A stretch of DNA of 59,253 nucleotides from a delta proteobacterium NaphS2 (GTDB taxonomy: Bacteria > Desulfobacterota > DSM-4660 > Desulfatiglandales > Desulfatiglandaceae), in contig ADZZ01000027.1 in NCBI GenBank assembly GCA_000179315.1, positions 1 to 59,253 of the forward strand. The letters are read 5' to 3'. Below are positions 15,781-24,886 of the stretch, in pieces. Position 1 is the first letter of the stretch; each line of letters begins with the position of its first letter. A program made the position numbers and the translations under genes. The notes under the pieces are model-generated. The model was not told where the DNA came from and made no database searches. It saw nothing but the letters and a program-made list of their open reading frames with translations.

Positions 15781-17260
15781 ATCCAGAATCCGTTCCGCCA
15801 ACGACGCACCGATCAATTCCCGCGGGCATTTTGCCTTGTACTGGATGACCGCCTGCCGCCGGGTGCACTGGAATTACAGCCTGGATCGCGCCGTTGAATG
15901 GGCTCTTAAGCTGAACAAACCCCTCGTGATCCTGGAAGCGCTTCGCACCGGCTACCCCTGGGCTTCCGACCGGTTTCACGGGTTCATCATGGCGGGTATG
16001 CGTGACAACCGGGCGGCTTTGAAAGATCGGAATGTTCTCTATTATCCCTATGTGGCGCCCGACGAAAATGCCGATAAGGGGCTCCTCGAAGCCCTGGCAT
16101 TGAAAGCCGCAATCGTGGTGACCGATGATTTCCCGGCCTTTTTTCTTCCGAACATGATTCGGTCTGCGGCCGAAACGCTCACCGTACGCCTGGAGCAGGT
16201 GGATGGAAACGGTATCCTTCCCATTGCCGATACGGATCGAATTTTCACCACGGCCTATTCTTTCAGGCGGTTTCTTCAAAAAAATCTGATACCTCACTTG
16301 TGTGCACCACCAAAGGCATCTGCGTTGAAAGGGCGTTCCCTTAAAAATCCGTCGCGATCCCTTGTGGAAGAGATTCAAAAAAAGTGGCCTCCGGCGCCGT
16401 TAAATGACCTGAACGCCACCCCTTTAAACCTGAACCCATACCCCATTGATCACATCATACCTCCGGTGCCGGGCGAAGGCGGTGCGGTTCGCGGCCTCAG
16501 GATGCTCAAGCGGTTTATCATGTCCGGCCTTCCCCATTACGCTGACGGCCGCAATCAGCCCGATCAGCCGGTCACCAGCGGTTTGTCCCCCTACCTTCAT
16601 TTCGGGCACGTCTCCCCCCATCAGGTGTTTCATGAAATAGCCCGAAATCAGGGATGGCAGCGTCAAAAGAGCGCTGAAAAAAAGGTCGACGGCAGGCGGG
16701 CCGGCTGGTGGGGCATGGATGAAAACGCCGAAGCGTTTCTCGATCAATTGATTACCTGGCGTGAATTGGGGTTTAACATGTGCCGGCATGATGAAAAATA
16801 CGACCGATATGCGTCATTGCCCCAGTGGGTGCGGGATACCCTCGAAGCCCATGAAAAGGACAAACGCCCTTATGTTTACGCCCTTGAGGATTTCGAGAAT
16901 GCCCAAACGCACGATTCCCTGTGGAACGCGGCCCAAAACCAGCTGGTGCGCGAAGGCCGTATTCACAACTATCTGCGCATGCTGTGGGGCAAGAAAATCC
17001 TTCACTGGTCGGCATCGCCCCGGGAAGCCCTGGATATCATGATTCGGTTGAACAACCGCTACGCCCTGGATGGCCGGGATCCCAATTCCTACTCGGGCAT
17101 TTTCTGGGTTCTGGGCCGGTATGACCGGGCCTGGGGGCCGGAACGGCCCGTTTTCGGAAAGGTTCGCTATATGAGTTCAAAAAACACGGCGCGAAAGATT
17201 CGAACGGGAGAATATGTGAAGAAGTATGCTACCCGTGTCCGACAGCCTTCTTCTCACTGA
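15761..17260 (+). CDS. phr: Class II CPD photolyase
   Basis: About 499 residues. DNA photolyases split cyclobutane pyrimidine dimers with reduced FAD and blue light. The N-terminal alpha/beta domain (GHFALYWMTACRRVHWNYSLDRAVEWALKLNKPLVI) and the FAD-binding helical domain (TSGLSPYLHFGHVS, FLDQLITWRELGFNMC, WNAAQNQLVREGRIHNYLRMLWGKKILHW, RYALDGRDPNSYSGIFWVLGRYDRAWGPERPVFGKVRYMSS) are those of class II enzymes. The ATG at 15761 (MERAVSESRIRS) follows AGGGAG; the frame is open to 15716. Its 3' end overlaps the convergent MFS gene by 32 bases. Confidence 0.93.
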   Translation: MERAVSESRIRSANDAPINSRGHFALYWMTACRRVHWNYSLDRAVEWALKLNKPLVILEALRTGYPWASDRFHGFIMAGMRDNRAALKDRNVLYYPYVAPDENADKGLLEALALKAAIVVTDDFPAFFLPNMIRSAAETLTVRLEQVDGNGILPIADTDRIFTTAYSFRRFLQKNLIPHLCAPPKASALKGRSLKNPSRSLVEEIQKKWPPAPLNDLNATPLNLNPYPIDHIIPPVPGEGGAVRGLRMLKRFIMSGLPHYADGRNQPDQPVTSGLSPYLHFGHVSPHQVFHEIARNQGWQRQKSAEKKVDGRRAGWWGMDENAEAFLDQLITWRELGFNMCRHDEKYDRYASLPQWVRDTLEAHEKDKRPYVYALEDFENAQTHDSLWNAAQNQLVREGRIHNYLRMLWGKKILHWSASPREALDIMIRLNNRYALDGRDPNSYSGIFWVLGRYDRAWGPERPVFGKVRYMSSKNTARKIRTGEYVKKYATRVRQPSSH

Positions 17261-18390
17261 GCCCGGTGATGAGGGGGATCACCAGAAAGCACATGACGAA
17301 AAAGACCACACCTTGCCAGCTGAATCGTTCAAAAGCAAACCCCGCCCCCGTGATTCCCAGCCAGCCTCCCGTATAATAGAACAGCATGTAGATGGCATTG
17401 GCTTTTCCGTGATTCCGGGAAAGTTTACGGTTCAGCAGGCCCACGGCCACCGCATGGATGGTGAAAAATCCCGCACAGACGCCCAATAGACCCACGATCA
17501 CGGCCGCCACCCAGGGGATCAGCAGCAGGAGCAAGGCGGCGGCCTCGATGATGGTCGCGAGAATCAATGTACGGCCGGCGCCGAACCGGTTGCTGAAACG
17601 GCCGGCCAGCGGTCCCAGAAATATGCCCAGCACATAGACCAGATAAATGAGTGTGGTTAATTCCGTTGAAAAATGAAACGGCGCCCCCTCCATGCGGTAG
17701 GGCAGAAAGTTGAAGACCGGCGAAAAAATCAGAAGGGCACCGGCGCCGCAGCTGTAAATGAGCACCAGATCTCTACGTTTGAGAAGTGACAGTAGGCCGC
17801 TTTTTGATTGATTGGCTGGGCTGCCGACACTTTTTGTGCGCGGCAATACCACGACGGCGACCAGCGTTGCAGCCAGGATAAGGGCGGCAGCGGAGAAAAA
17901 GGCATATCGCCAGTGAAGGGGTGGATGGATAAAACCGCCCAGAAGACGACCGCTTAAGCCGCCCAGGACCGTAGCGGACACATAGGACCCCATAACCACG
18001 CCTCAATCCGGGGCCGGGCAGGGCTCGCGCCAGCCAGGCGGACAGGCTGGTGGTCAGGGCCGGAATAAAGAGTCCTTGAAAGAATCGTGCCGCCACCAGA
18101 ATCCTGAAGTCGTGGGTCAGGGCGGAGACCATGCCGCCTGCCGCCACGCAAATGCCGCCGATCAAAAGGATGGGATGGATGGACATTTTGTCGGATAGGG
18201 ATCCGAAAAAGAGGCTCGAAAGCACGATCCCGAATATCACCGCCGAAACAGTGAGGGAGACCTTTACGGGGGTCACCTGAAATTCATGCTGCAGCACCGG
18301 CAGCACCGGCTGCGTGATGTAGATATTGGCGAAGGAGGCCGATACCAGCGCGAACACGGCGATCTGCAGTTTGAAGATTCCTTTTTCCAT
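17229..18390 (-). pseudogene. MFS transporter, frameshifted
   Basis: The first part (MEKGIFKLQIAVFALVSASFANIYITQPVLPVLQ..., to SAWLARALPGPG) and the second (VVMGSYVSATVLGGLSGRLLGGFIHPP... to SEKKAVGHG) are consecutive parts of one 12-helix major-facilitator protein related to the YnfM/arabinose-efflux-like group. They lie in different frames joined at about 18000-18010, where one base too many (or two too few) breaks the gene. Otherwise full length, about 385 residues. Either a recent pseudogene or a sequencing error. Convergent with the photolyase. Confidence 0.85.
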
Positions 18391-18517
18391 GGTTCCAGCG
18401 CCTCACGTATACGGACGGCTCAATTTATACCGGAAAAGGTAATGAATGTCGTATGGTCAAAAATAAGCCCGATTCCGTCGAAAATGCCCTTGCGCACACC
18501 TTTGAGAAGTGATGCCG

Positions 18518-19321
18518 CTACTTTCGCATGTTTTTTTCCGGTCGCAGCAAAAGTTGCTGCGCCGTGCCGAAACAGAGTCTGCAGACAATACGGACCCCCA
18601 GAAAGGAAAGCATGGCGGTGGCGCCCACAATCATGACCATGACCACGATCTGATAGCGGATGGCCACAAGCGGATCCGCGCCTGCCAGTATCTGGCCGGT
18701 CATCATCCCGGGGATAAAGACAACGCCCACCGCCATCATGGAATTGATGGCGGGAATCATGCCGGCATGCATGGCGTTTTTGACTATGTCTTTGCTGGCC
18801 TCATGGTAGTCCGCGCCGAGACAGAGCATCATTTCCACTTCCCGTCGTCTTTCTTTCAGGTCGCCCAGCAACCGGTCCAGGGAAATCGCCACCGCATTCA
18901 TGGAGTTGCCGATGAGCATTCCACCAAGGGGAATGAAATATTGGGGTTTCCACCAGGGCTTGGCCCCAATGATGACGCCGGTAATCAATATGGCCGCCAA
19001 TGCATAGCTGATGATCATGGAGATGAGCATGGGCCAGAAAAATGCCACCTGTTTCTCCTTTATTCGGCTTCGAATGATGCGGGTGGCAAAAACGATCATG
19101 AACAGGAAAACGGCCAGCACCGGCCACACCGAATCCAGGCGAAAGACGAATTTCAGTACATAGCCCAGAAGGAAAAGCTGGGCAAAGGTGCGGATCGTCC
19201 CTATTAGAAGGTCTTTTTCCAGTCTGAGACCATGGTACAGGGATGCACCCCCCGCCACAAGGATGAACAGCAGCGCCAGGATCAGCTGGTACGGTCCGAT
19301 TTCAATAACGGCGCCGGTCAT
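18518..19321 (-). CDS. fetB: FetB-like iron/metal export ABC permease
   Basis: 267 residues of the UPF0014/FetB family, a permease thought to export iron with FetA. About seven hydrophobic segments. Family signature stretches GGMLIGNSMNAVAISLDRLL and LGADYHEASKDIVKNAMHAGMIPAINSMMAVGVVFIPGMMTGQIL are clear. The start ATG overlaps the fetA stop by 4 bases, so the two are translationally coupled. Confidence 0.9.
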   Translation of the reverse strand: MTGAVIEIGPYQLILALLFILVAGGASLYHGLRLEKDLLIGTIRTFAQLFLLGYVLKFVFRLDSVWPVLAVFLFMIVFATRIIRSRIKEKQVAFFWPMLISMIISYALAAILITGVIIGAKPWWKPQYFIPLGGMLIGNSMNAVAISLDRLLGDLKERRREVEMMLCLGADYHEASKDIVKNAMHAGMIPAINSMMAVGVVFIPGMMTGQILAGADPLVAIRYQIVVMVMIVGATAMLSFLGVRIVCRLCFGTAQQLLLRPEKNMRK

Positions 19322-19992
19322 GGGGTTCCCTCAATACGGCCGTCCTTTAGCTGTAGATGCCTGTAGGCGACATCCCCTTGGCGGAAGATTTGATGGGCGA
19401 CGGAAAGCACTGTGAGATGTGATTCCCGGTTCAACTGCGCAAGCAACGCCATGACCGCCATGGCGCTTTCCTGGTCAAGGGCGCTGGTGGGTTCATCCAG
19501 CAGCAGAACCTCGGGATCCAGGAGCAGCCCGCGGACCAGGCAGAGGCGTTGAAGCTGCCCCACGGAAAGGGTTCGGGCATGGTCATTCATTGCCACGCCG
19601 TGGAGATGGACCTGCTCCAGGAGCGCTTCAATTTTTCTCCGGCTTGGTTTTTTTAGATGAAGATTGGTCTTGAAGGAAAAAGGGAGAAGCAGGTTGTCTT
19701 CCACCGATCCATCCACCACCGCCGGAGTCTGCTGAATATACAGAAGAGAACGGCGAAGGCGCGGGGGCGGATAGTCGCTGAGAAGCTTTCCTTTAAATCG
19801 TATTTCACCTGAGCGAGGTTCTTCAAGGCGGTTGAACAACCGCAAAAAAGTGCTTTTTCCCACGCCGGAAGGCCCTTGGAGCAAATAGAAGGCCCCTTTT
19901 TCAATTGACAGGGACGCTTCCGTTAAAATCGGTCTTTGATCGGGAAAACCAAAATTGACGTTGGACAGTTCGATGATGGTTTGTGTTTCCAT
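19318..19992 (-). CDS. fetA: FetA-like ABC ATPase
   Basis: About 224 residues. Walker A QGPSGVGKSTFLRL, Q-loop region LLYIQQTPAVVDGSV, signature LSVGQLQRLCLVRGLLL (LSVGQ in place of LSGGQ) and Walker B VLLLDEPTSALD are present. Pairs with FetB. ATG at 19992 (METQTIIELSNVNFGF) was chosen; a GTG at 20007 is also in frame. A strong promoter lies just upstream. Confidence 0.88.
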   Translation of the reverse strand: METQTIIELSNVNFGFPDQRPILTEASLSIEKGAFYLLQGPSGVGKSTFLRLFNRLEEPRSGEIRFKGKLLSDYPPPRLRRSLLYIQQTPAVVDGSVEDNLLLPFSFKTNLHLKKPSRRKIEALLEQVHLHGVAMNDHARTLSVGQLQRLCLVRGLLLDPEVLLLDEPTSALDQESAMAVMALLAQLNRESHLTVLSVAHQIFRQGDVAYRHLQLKDGRIEGTP

Positions 19993-20037
19993 TATGCGGT
20001 GCAGCACCTATTGATCTTGAGATATCAGACGCACTTG

Positions 20038-20067
20038 ATAATATGTCCACCGGCGGACAATTGTCAA
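20038..20067 (-). promoter_or_regulatory. Promoter and dyad operator of fetAB
   Basis: On the minus strand TTGACA (20067-20062), 18 bases, then TATTAT (20043-20038): close to the sigma-70 consensus. The spacer is filled by TGTCCGCCGGTGGACA (20059-20044), a near-perfect dyad, in the position of a repressor site. The predicted transcript starts about 25-40 bases before fetA. The rest of 20008-20215 holds no gene. Confidence 0.65.
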
Positions 20068-20215
20068 TTTTTTGGCGACAACTTGAAAGTGCCGGTGAAA
20101 TGCGTGCCTGTTCGCCAACGGTCCCGTGGTTTATGCACAGAGTGGATATTGTGCGCGGGAATTTTCCAAGAGATCCCATACGGGAAGGGTGCGCATCAAT
20201 GTGGGGATTTTCGGC

Positions 20216-21298
20216 TCAAGCGTCTTTGTCCGTGACGCCCGCTTCCTCAAAAGTGAGCATATCGCGGGAAATTCTGGCTGCACCTTCAATAATGCCCATG
20301 GCCAAAGCACCGCCGGTTCCTTCCCCCAGCCGCATACCGAGATCGAGAATCGGATTCAGCGTAAGATGGTCCAACATGCGCCTGTGGCCCGGCTCTTCCG
20401 AGCAATGGCCGGCGAATAGATAATCGGTGACGGCGGGACAGAGGGCATGGGCGATGAGAGCACCGGCGGTCGAAATAAGCCCGTCGATGACCAAGGCCCG
20501 GTGATGGCTGGCACCGGCCAGAATGCAGCCGGCAATCCCGGCAATTTCAAATCCGCCCACTTTGGAAAGAACATCCAGACCATCATTGGGGTCGGGCTGA
20601 TTCACTTCGATGGCTCGGCGAATGGTTTTCTTTTTCCTCATTAACCCTTCATCATCAACGCCGGTTCCACGTCCTACCATTTGCTCGATGCCGTGATCTG
20701 TCAGGACGGCGCCGATGGCGGCTGAAGCCGTTGTGTTGCCGATCCCCATGTCTCCCGTACCCAGTATTTCCACCCCTTTTTCAAAAAGATTTGAAGCCAG
20801 TTCAAATCCGGTGAGGACCGCTGCAGCAGCACTTTCCCGGGACATGGCCGGCCCCTTTGCCATGTTTCGGGTTCCCTGTCCCATTTTGTGAACCAGGAGC
20901 CTTTCCGGGTTGGACACGGAATCGGGGTCCACATGGGCGATAATCCCCATGTCCACCACCCAGACCTCCGCATTGACTTGATCTGCCAGAATGTTGATGC
21001 CGGCGCCGCCGTTCAGAAAAGCGCGGACCATTTCTCCGGTAATCACCTGTGGATAGGCGCTGATCCCTTCTTCCACCACCCCATGATCTCCGGCCATTAC
21101 GAGGAAAGCCTTGCGATGGATCGTGGGCTTAAGGGTTTTATTGATGGCAGAAAGGCGTTCCCCGATATCGTGAATTCTGCCAAGGGCGCGGGTGGGCATG
21201 ACCAGTTGCGATGTTCGCTGTTTCGCCTTTTTCAGCCATTCACTCTCGATGGGATCTATTTTTTGTATGATCTGGTTCAGGCTCATTTCTTTATCCAT
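20216..21298 (-). CDS. cobT: Nicotinate-nucleotide:dimethylbenzimidazole phosphoribosyltransferase
   Basis: 360 residues. CobT activates the lower-ligand base as its alpha-ribotide for cobalamin assembly. MAGDHGVVEEGIS, FLNGGAGIN, GTGDMGIGNTTASAAI and the C-terminal MRLGEGTGGALAM, which carries the catalytic glutamate, are all conserved. ATG at 21298 has AAGGAGG six bases upstream, so the longer frame to 21328 is rejected. Last gene of the third riboswitch-led btu operon, 26 bases after btuD, linking import with nucleotide-loop assembly. Confidence 0.93.
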   Translation of the reverse strand: MDKEMSLNQIIQKIDPIESEWLKKAKQRTSQLVMPTRALGRIHDIGERLSAINKTLKPTIHRKAFLVMAGDHGVVEEGISAYPQVITGEMVRAFLNGGAGINILADQVNAEVWVVDMGIIAHVDPDSVSNPERLLVHKMGQGTRNMAKGPAMSRESAAAAVLTGFELASNLFEKGVEILGTGDMGIGNTTASAAIGAVLTDHGIEQMVGRGTGVDDEGLMRKKKTIRRAIEVNQPDPNDGLDVLSKVGGFEIAGIAGCILAGASHHRALVIDGLISTAGALIAHALCPAVTDYLFAGHCSEEPGHRRMLDHLTLNPILDLGMRLGEGTGGALAMGIIEGAARISRDMLTFEEAGVTDKDA

Positions 21299-21324
21299 TT
21301 TTTGCCTCCTTAAAGGTTCGGTGT

Positions 21325-22179
21325 TCATATCCGTTTCGGATCATTAATGGGACCGGTTCCTTGCTTCGAAACGGCTTGCAGGTCCTCCCGAATGAATTTT
21401 TTCGGAACCAGCGTCACTTGCTGGAAATCCCCCAGGGGACTCTCACCCACCAGCAGGGGGCATTCGTATGTCTCTTCCAGGGTTTCAAAAGTCAAAACTT
21501 CCGCTGGTCGGCCCAGCTTCACAATCCGCCCTTTTTTGAGCAGCATAAGGCGGTTCCCGTACATGGCGGCGAGATTGATGTCGTGGGATACCATGATAAC
21601 GGTGAGACCTTTTTCTTCCCGTAACTTTTCCATGAGATCCATGATGCGCACCTGATGCGCCAGGTCCAAGGCTGCCGTGGGCTCATCGAGCAGGATGATT
21701 TCAGGTTCCTGGCAAATGGCCCGGGCGATAAACACGCGCTGACGTTCTCCGCCGCTCAGCTGATCCATCTTTCTCTCAGTCAAATTTTCTACCTGGGTAA
21801 AAGCCATGGCTTCTTCGGCATGCCTGATGTCGTGATCTCTTTCCAATCCCAGCAACCCCATGCGGGGTGAGCGGGCCATGAGGACCAATTCCCTTACCGT
21901 GAATGGAAGATCTTCGGGAACGCTTTGGGGCACCAACGCAATGATTCTTGCGAGAGCGCGCCGGGAATATCGGTCCATGGGGATACCCTCAATGTCAAGG
22001 GTTCCGCTTTCTAAGGGGAGGGTGCGGGACAAAATTCTCAGCAGCATGGTTTTACCTGAGCCGTTAGGGCCGATAAGGATAAAGAATTCGCCTTTTTCCA
22101 CCGAAAAGGATACGTTTTTCAGTACGGAACTCGAATCGTAGGATGCGTGGAGGGATTTGGCTGTTATGGATGATTTCAT
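21325..22179 (-). CDS. btuD: BtuD-like corrinoid ABC ATPase
   Basis: 284 residues. Walker A LIGPNGSGKTMLL, signature QLSGGERQRVFIARA, Walker B IILLDEPTAALDLAHQ and switch histidine VSHDIN. Belongs to the FepC/BtuD group. The ATG overlaps the btuC stop by ATGA. Cobalamin rather than siderophore specificity is inferred from the riboswitch and cobT neighbours. Confidence 0.88.
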   Translation of the reverse strand: MKSSITAKSLHASYDSSSVLKNVSFSVEKGEFFILIGPNGSGKTMLLRILSRTLPLESGTLDIEGIPMDRYSRRALARIIALVPQSVPEDLPFTVRELVLMARSPRMGLLGLERDHDIRHAEEAMAFTQVENLTERKMDQLSGGERQRVFIARAICQEPEIILLDEPTAALDLAHQVRIMDLMEKLREEKGLTVIMVSHDINLAAMYGNRLMLLKKGRIVKLGRPAEVLTFETLEETYECPLLVGESPLGDFQQVTLVPKKFIREDLQAVSKQGTGPINDPKRI

Positions 22180-23186
22180 GTTGCTGATTTCTTGAGCAAT
22201 ATGATGAAAAGTGGTGCGCCGATCATGGCGGTGATGACGCCTGCAGGCATTTCCCCCTGTTCGGGGAGTGTTCGGGCGAGTATGTCGCAAAGGACCACAT
22301 AAGCGCTCCCGCCAAGAAAGCAGGCGGGCACGAGGATCCGATGGTCCGGTCCGATGCCCAGTCGCAGCAGGTGGGGAATGACCAGTCCCACAAACCCGAT
22401 GGGGCCGCAGGCCGCTACCGTGGCACTGACCATGACGGATGTTGCTATCAGGAGAATGGAGGTGGTGACTTTAATATTGACGCCCATGGTCTGTGCCAGC
22501 TCCCGACCCATGAGAAAAAGATTCATGGTATTGGAAAGGCAAAAAATCAACACGGCACAGGGGAGCACCACCGCCGTCAGCAGCCAGACCTGCGGGAGAT
22601 CCGCCATGGATAGATCCCCCATGAGCCAAAAAAGAATGTTGTGCAGACGATCGTCCTGGGTGATGGAGATGAGAAACATGATAAACGCGGCACAAAACGC
22701 ATTGACCATCACCCCGGAAAGGAGAAGCATATTTTTTCGAATCATGGCCCGGCCCGAAGTCATGAACAATAACAGCGCCAGTGTGGCCATGCTGCCTGCA
22801 AAAGCGGCGATGCTGACACCGGGGAAAGGGGCAAGGCCAATGAGGATACCCAAAATGGCGCCGATGCCCGACCCGCTTGAAATTCCTAATATATAGGGTT
22901 CCGCGAGGGGATTTCGAAGCAGGGCCTGAAAAACGAGGCCTCCCAGTGAAAGCGCAGCACCCACCAGCGTTGCCAGGCAAACCCTTGGCAGGCGGATCCG
23001 CCAGATGATTGTTTCCAGCATGGGATCCGCCTTTTTCAGTCCGAAAAGCGAGAAAAGCGTTTCCTTGATATTGCTTCCGGTGGACCCCATGGAGAGGCCC
23101 ATCACCATCGTGACGGCCAGAACCAGTAGCAGAAGCAAGGATATGACGCTTATGCGTTGTAAAATACGGGGTTTTGAATGGGTCAC
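22176..23186 (-). CDS. btuC: BtuC-like corrinoid ABC permease (FecCD family)
   Basis: 336 residues with about ten membrane helices and family stretches RLPRVCLATLVGAALSLGG, NPLAEPYILGISSGSGIGA and GPIGFVGLVIPHLLRLGIGPDHR. It overlaps both neighbours by 4 bases. Substrate by context. Confidence 0.9.
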   Translation of the reverse strand: MTHSKPRILQRISVISLLLLLVLAVTMVMGLSMGSTGSNIKETLFSLFGLKKADPMLETIIWRIRLPRVCLATLVGAALSLGGLVFQALLRNPLAEPYILGISSGSGIGAILGILIGLAPFPGVSIAAFAGSMATLALLLFMTSGRAMIRKNMLLLSGVMVNAFCAAFIMFLISITQDDRLHNILFWLMGDLSMADLPQVWLLTAVVLPCAVLIFCLSNTMNLFLMGRELAQTMGVNIKVTTSILLIATSVMVSATVAACGPIGFVGLVIPHLLRLGIGPDHRILVPACFLGGSAYVVLCDILARTLPEQGEMPAGVITAMIGAPLFIILLKKSAT

Positions 23187-24136
23187 GGTCTTTTCTTGAA
23201 GAGTTCGGGGTGAATCGTTTTGGAAATAATTTCCAGCGCATCAATGAGCCTGGGCGTCGGACGGTCGCATAGATTCGAATCCATCAGTACGATGCGATCG
23301 TTTCGAACGGCGGGCATCGTTTGCCATTGGGACCACTGCTCTTTGACCCGCTCAAAACTGGCACCTCTTGCCATGGACGTAATGATCAGTATGTCAGGGG
23401 AAAGGCCCAGCACCTGTTCACGACTGTAGCGCGGATACGGCACTGGGCCTTCGGCAAGGTTTTTGCCGCCGGCAAGGGTGATCAATTCGTGAATATACGT
23501 CTTTGTGCCCGCTGAAACAATGGGAGAAACGCCGATTTGAAAAAAGACGCGGGGTTTGTGCGGGCTTTTGGCGACCAACAATTTTACCCTTTGCATGCGG
23601 CTTCGCATGTCGGAGACAATGCTTTTCGCTTTTTTATCAGCACCCAGAAGATGCCCCAGCTTGGTGATTGTTTCAAGAACGCCGTTAATGTCCCTGGGGT
23701 CGATGGCATACACCGGGATTCCCAGGCGCTCCAGTTTTTGAACAACTGCAATGGGGTTGCCGTCTTTGATGCCGATACAAAGATCCGGTTTGAGGGCAAC
23801 AATCTTTTCGAGATCCAGATGAACGTATGAGCCAACGCGCGGTAGATCCCTGGTTTCGGGCGGATAGTCGCTAAACTGTGTTATACCTGTTAACAGGTCT
23901 TCCTTTCCCAGTGCGAAAATGACCTCCGTGATACTGGGAGCCAAAGAGACAATCCTTTTAATATTATCCGGTACGTTGATTTGACGGCCAACTTCGTCGG
24001 TCACCGTCAGGGCGGCTGATTGCTGCACAAAAACGACCGTCGGAAGGATCAGAAAAAGGGCACATCTCTGCACCAACAAGCGCCTATCATGGGGTTTTTC
24101 ATTATGGGAGAGCATGCTGTGCATTATTAGGCTCAA
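23183..24136 (-). CDS. btuF: BtuF-like periplasmic corrinoid-binding protein
   Basis: About 310-317 residues. An N-terminal hydrophobic segment (CALFLILPTVVFVQQSAAL) is a signal peptide. Then RIVSLAPSITEVIFALG, GITQFSDYPPETRDLPRVGSY and IVALKPDLCIG are hallmark class III binding-protein sequences of the BtuF type. Start uncertain among TTG 24136 and ATGs at 24124 and 24115. It delivers corrinoid to BtuCD; overlaps btuC. Confidence 0.88.
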   Translation of the reverse strand: MSLIMHSMLSHNEKPHDRRLLVQRCALFLILPTVVFVQQSAALTVTDEVGRQINVPDNIKRIVSLAPSITEVIFALGKEDLLTGITQFSDYPPETRDLPRVGSYVHLDLEKIVALKPDLCIGIKDGNPIAVVQKLERLGIPVYAIDPRDINGVLETITKLGHLLGADKKAKSIVSDMRSRMQRVKLLVAKSPHKPRVFFQIGVSPIVSAGTKTYIHELITLAGGKNLAEGPVPYPRYSREQVLGLSPDILIITSMARGASFERVKEQWSQWQTMPAVRNDRIVLMDSNLCDRPTPRLIDALEIISKTIHPELFKKRP

Positions 24137-24174
24137 GGTTCATGAGTTTAACTCCCAATTTAGAAACTGCTGTT

Positions 24175-24372
24175 TTAATTGGGTGACGGTTTGATGCCGA
24201 AGGGATTATAGTCATTAAAAATCCGTTGCCTTTTTTCCACCACGGCCAGCGCCAGTCCCGATCGGTTTCTGCGGGTCCATTGTGTGAACTCTCTCTTAAA
24301 ATTAGGGTGTTGAAACACCAGCTGTTCTCCGAGGTATTTCAACTCTTCCATGATTCGCCAGTAAAAATACAT
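24175..24372 (-). CDS. 65-residue protein, first gene behind cobalamin riboswitch
   Basis: MYFYWRIMEELKYLGEQLVF, then a basic region (FKREFTQWTRRNRSGLALAVVEKRQRIFNDYNPFG) and IKPSPN. GAGGGA lies nine bases before the ATG and the ATG follows the riboswitch terminator directly, so it is the first translated gene of the btuFCD-cobT unit. No family recognised. No membrane segment. Could be a leader-type or regulatory peptide or a small corrinoid-handling protein. Confidence 0.6.
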   Translation of the reverse strand: MYFYWRIMEELKYLGEQLVFQHPNFKREFTQWTRRNRSGLALAVVEKRQRIFNDYNPFGIKPSPN

Positions 24373-24386
24373 AATGACATTCCCTC

Positions 24387-24423
24387 AAAAAAAAACCCGA
24401 ACCGATAGACCACCGATTCGGGG
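24387..24423 (-). terminator. Intrinsic terminator of riboswitch 3
   Basis: On the minus strand CCCGAATCGG...CGGTTCGGG forms a stem followed by at least eight T residues, between the riboswitch and the 65-residue gene. It is the expected expression platform. Confidence 0.8.
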
Positions 24424-24488
24424 ATGTCCCTTTTGACCCTCGAAATCAAACTGAAACTCTGCCCCATGGTCCACGAAGAACAAAGTTT

Positions 24489-24702
24489 GTTTTCAGGCAG
24501 GTCTTCTGACTCCCTCAATGCTCGGTCAACCACCTTCCCGTCCGGCACTTGGTGTTTTTGTACCATGGTGTGCCCGGCAGTGGTCAATTTCGTCGACCGG
24601 GTCTTCCAAAAATAAAATCAGATGATCGAAAAATGAGGTCACAGCGGCGGGCCCGTCCCGTTTTTACGGCGTTCCCTATTAAGTCCGTTTGGACACCTGA
24701 AA
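24489..24702 (-). ncRNA. Cobalamin riboswitch 3 (btuFCD-cobT operon)
   Basis: Read on the minus strand: AGGTGTCC start, AATAGGGAA, GGGACGGGCCCGCCGCTGTGA, the CACTGCC turn, GGGAAGG and the closing B12-box region GTCAGAAGACCTGCCTGA. TTTCAGG at the 5' side pairs with CCTGAAA at the 3' side to close P1. All hallmarks of the class are in order. With the terminator behind it, high cobalamin should switch off the operon. Confidence 0.93.
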
Positions 24703-24886
24703 ATTTAGACCATAGGAGAAAAGGGGATTATCTGTCAAGTGCAAAGCGTTTCAAAGAGACATCCCCATTTCGGAGATTATCAATACTTTCAGGTTTCCTT
24801 ATTTCACCCTGTCCCCCACTTTCAGTGTCTGTCCCGCCATAGCTACCTGAAAGAATGCATGCCCACGCGTCCCGAGAAAAAGTATT

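Noticed and set aside
18509-19207. 232-codon plus-strand frame
   Set aside because: Exact antisense of fetB.
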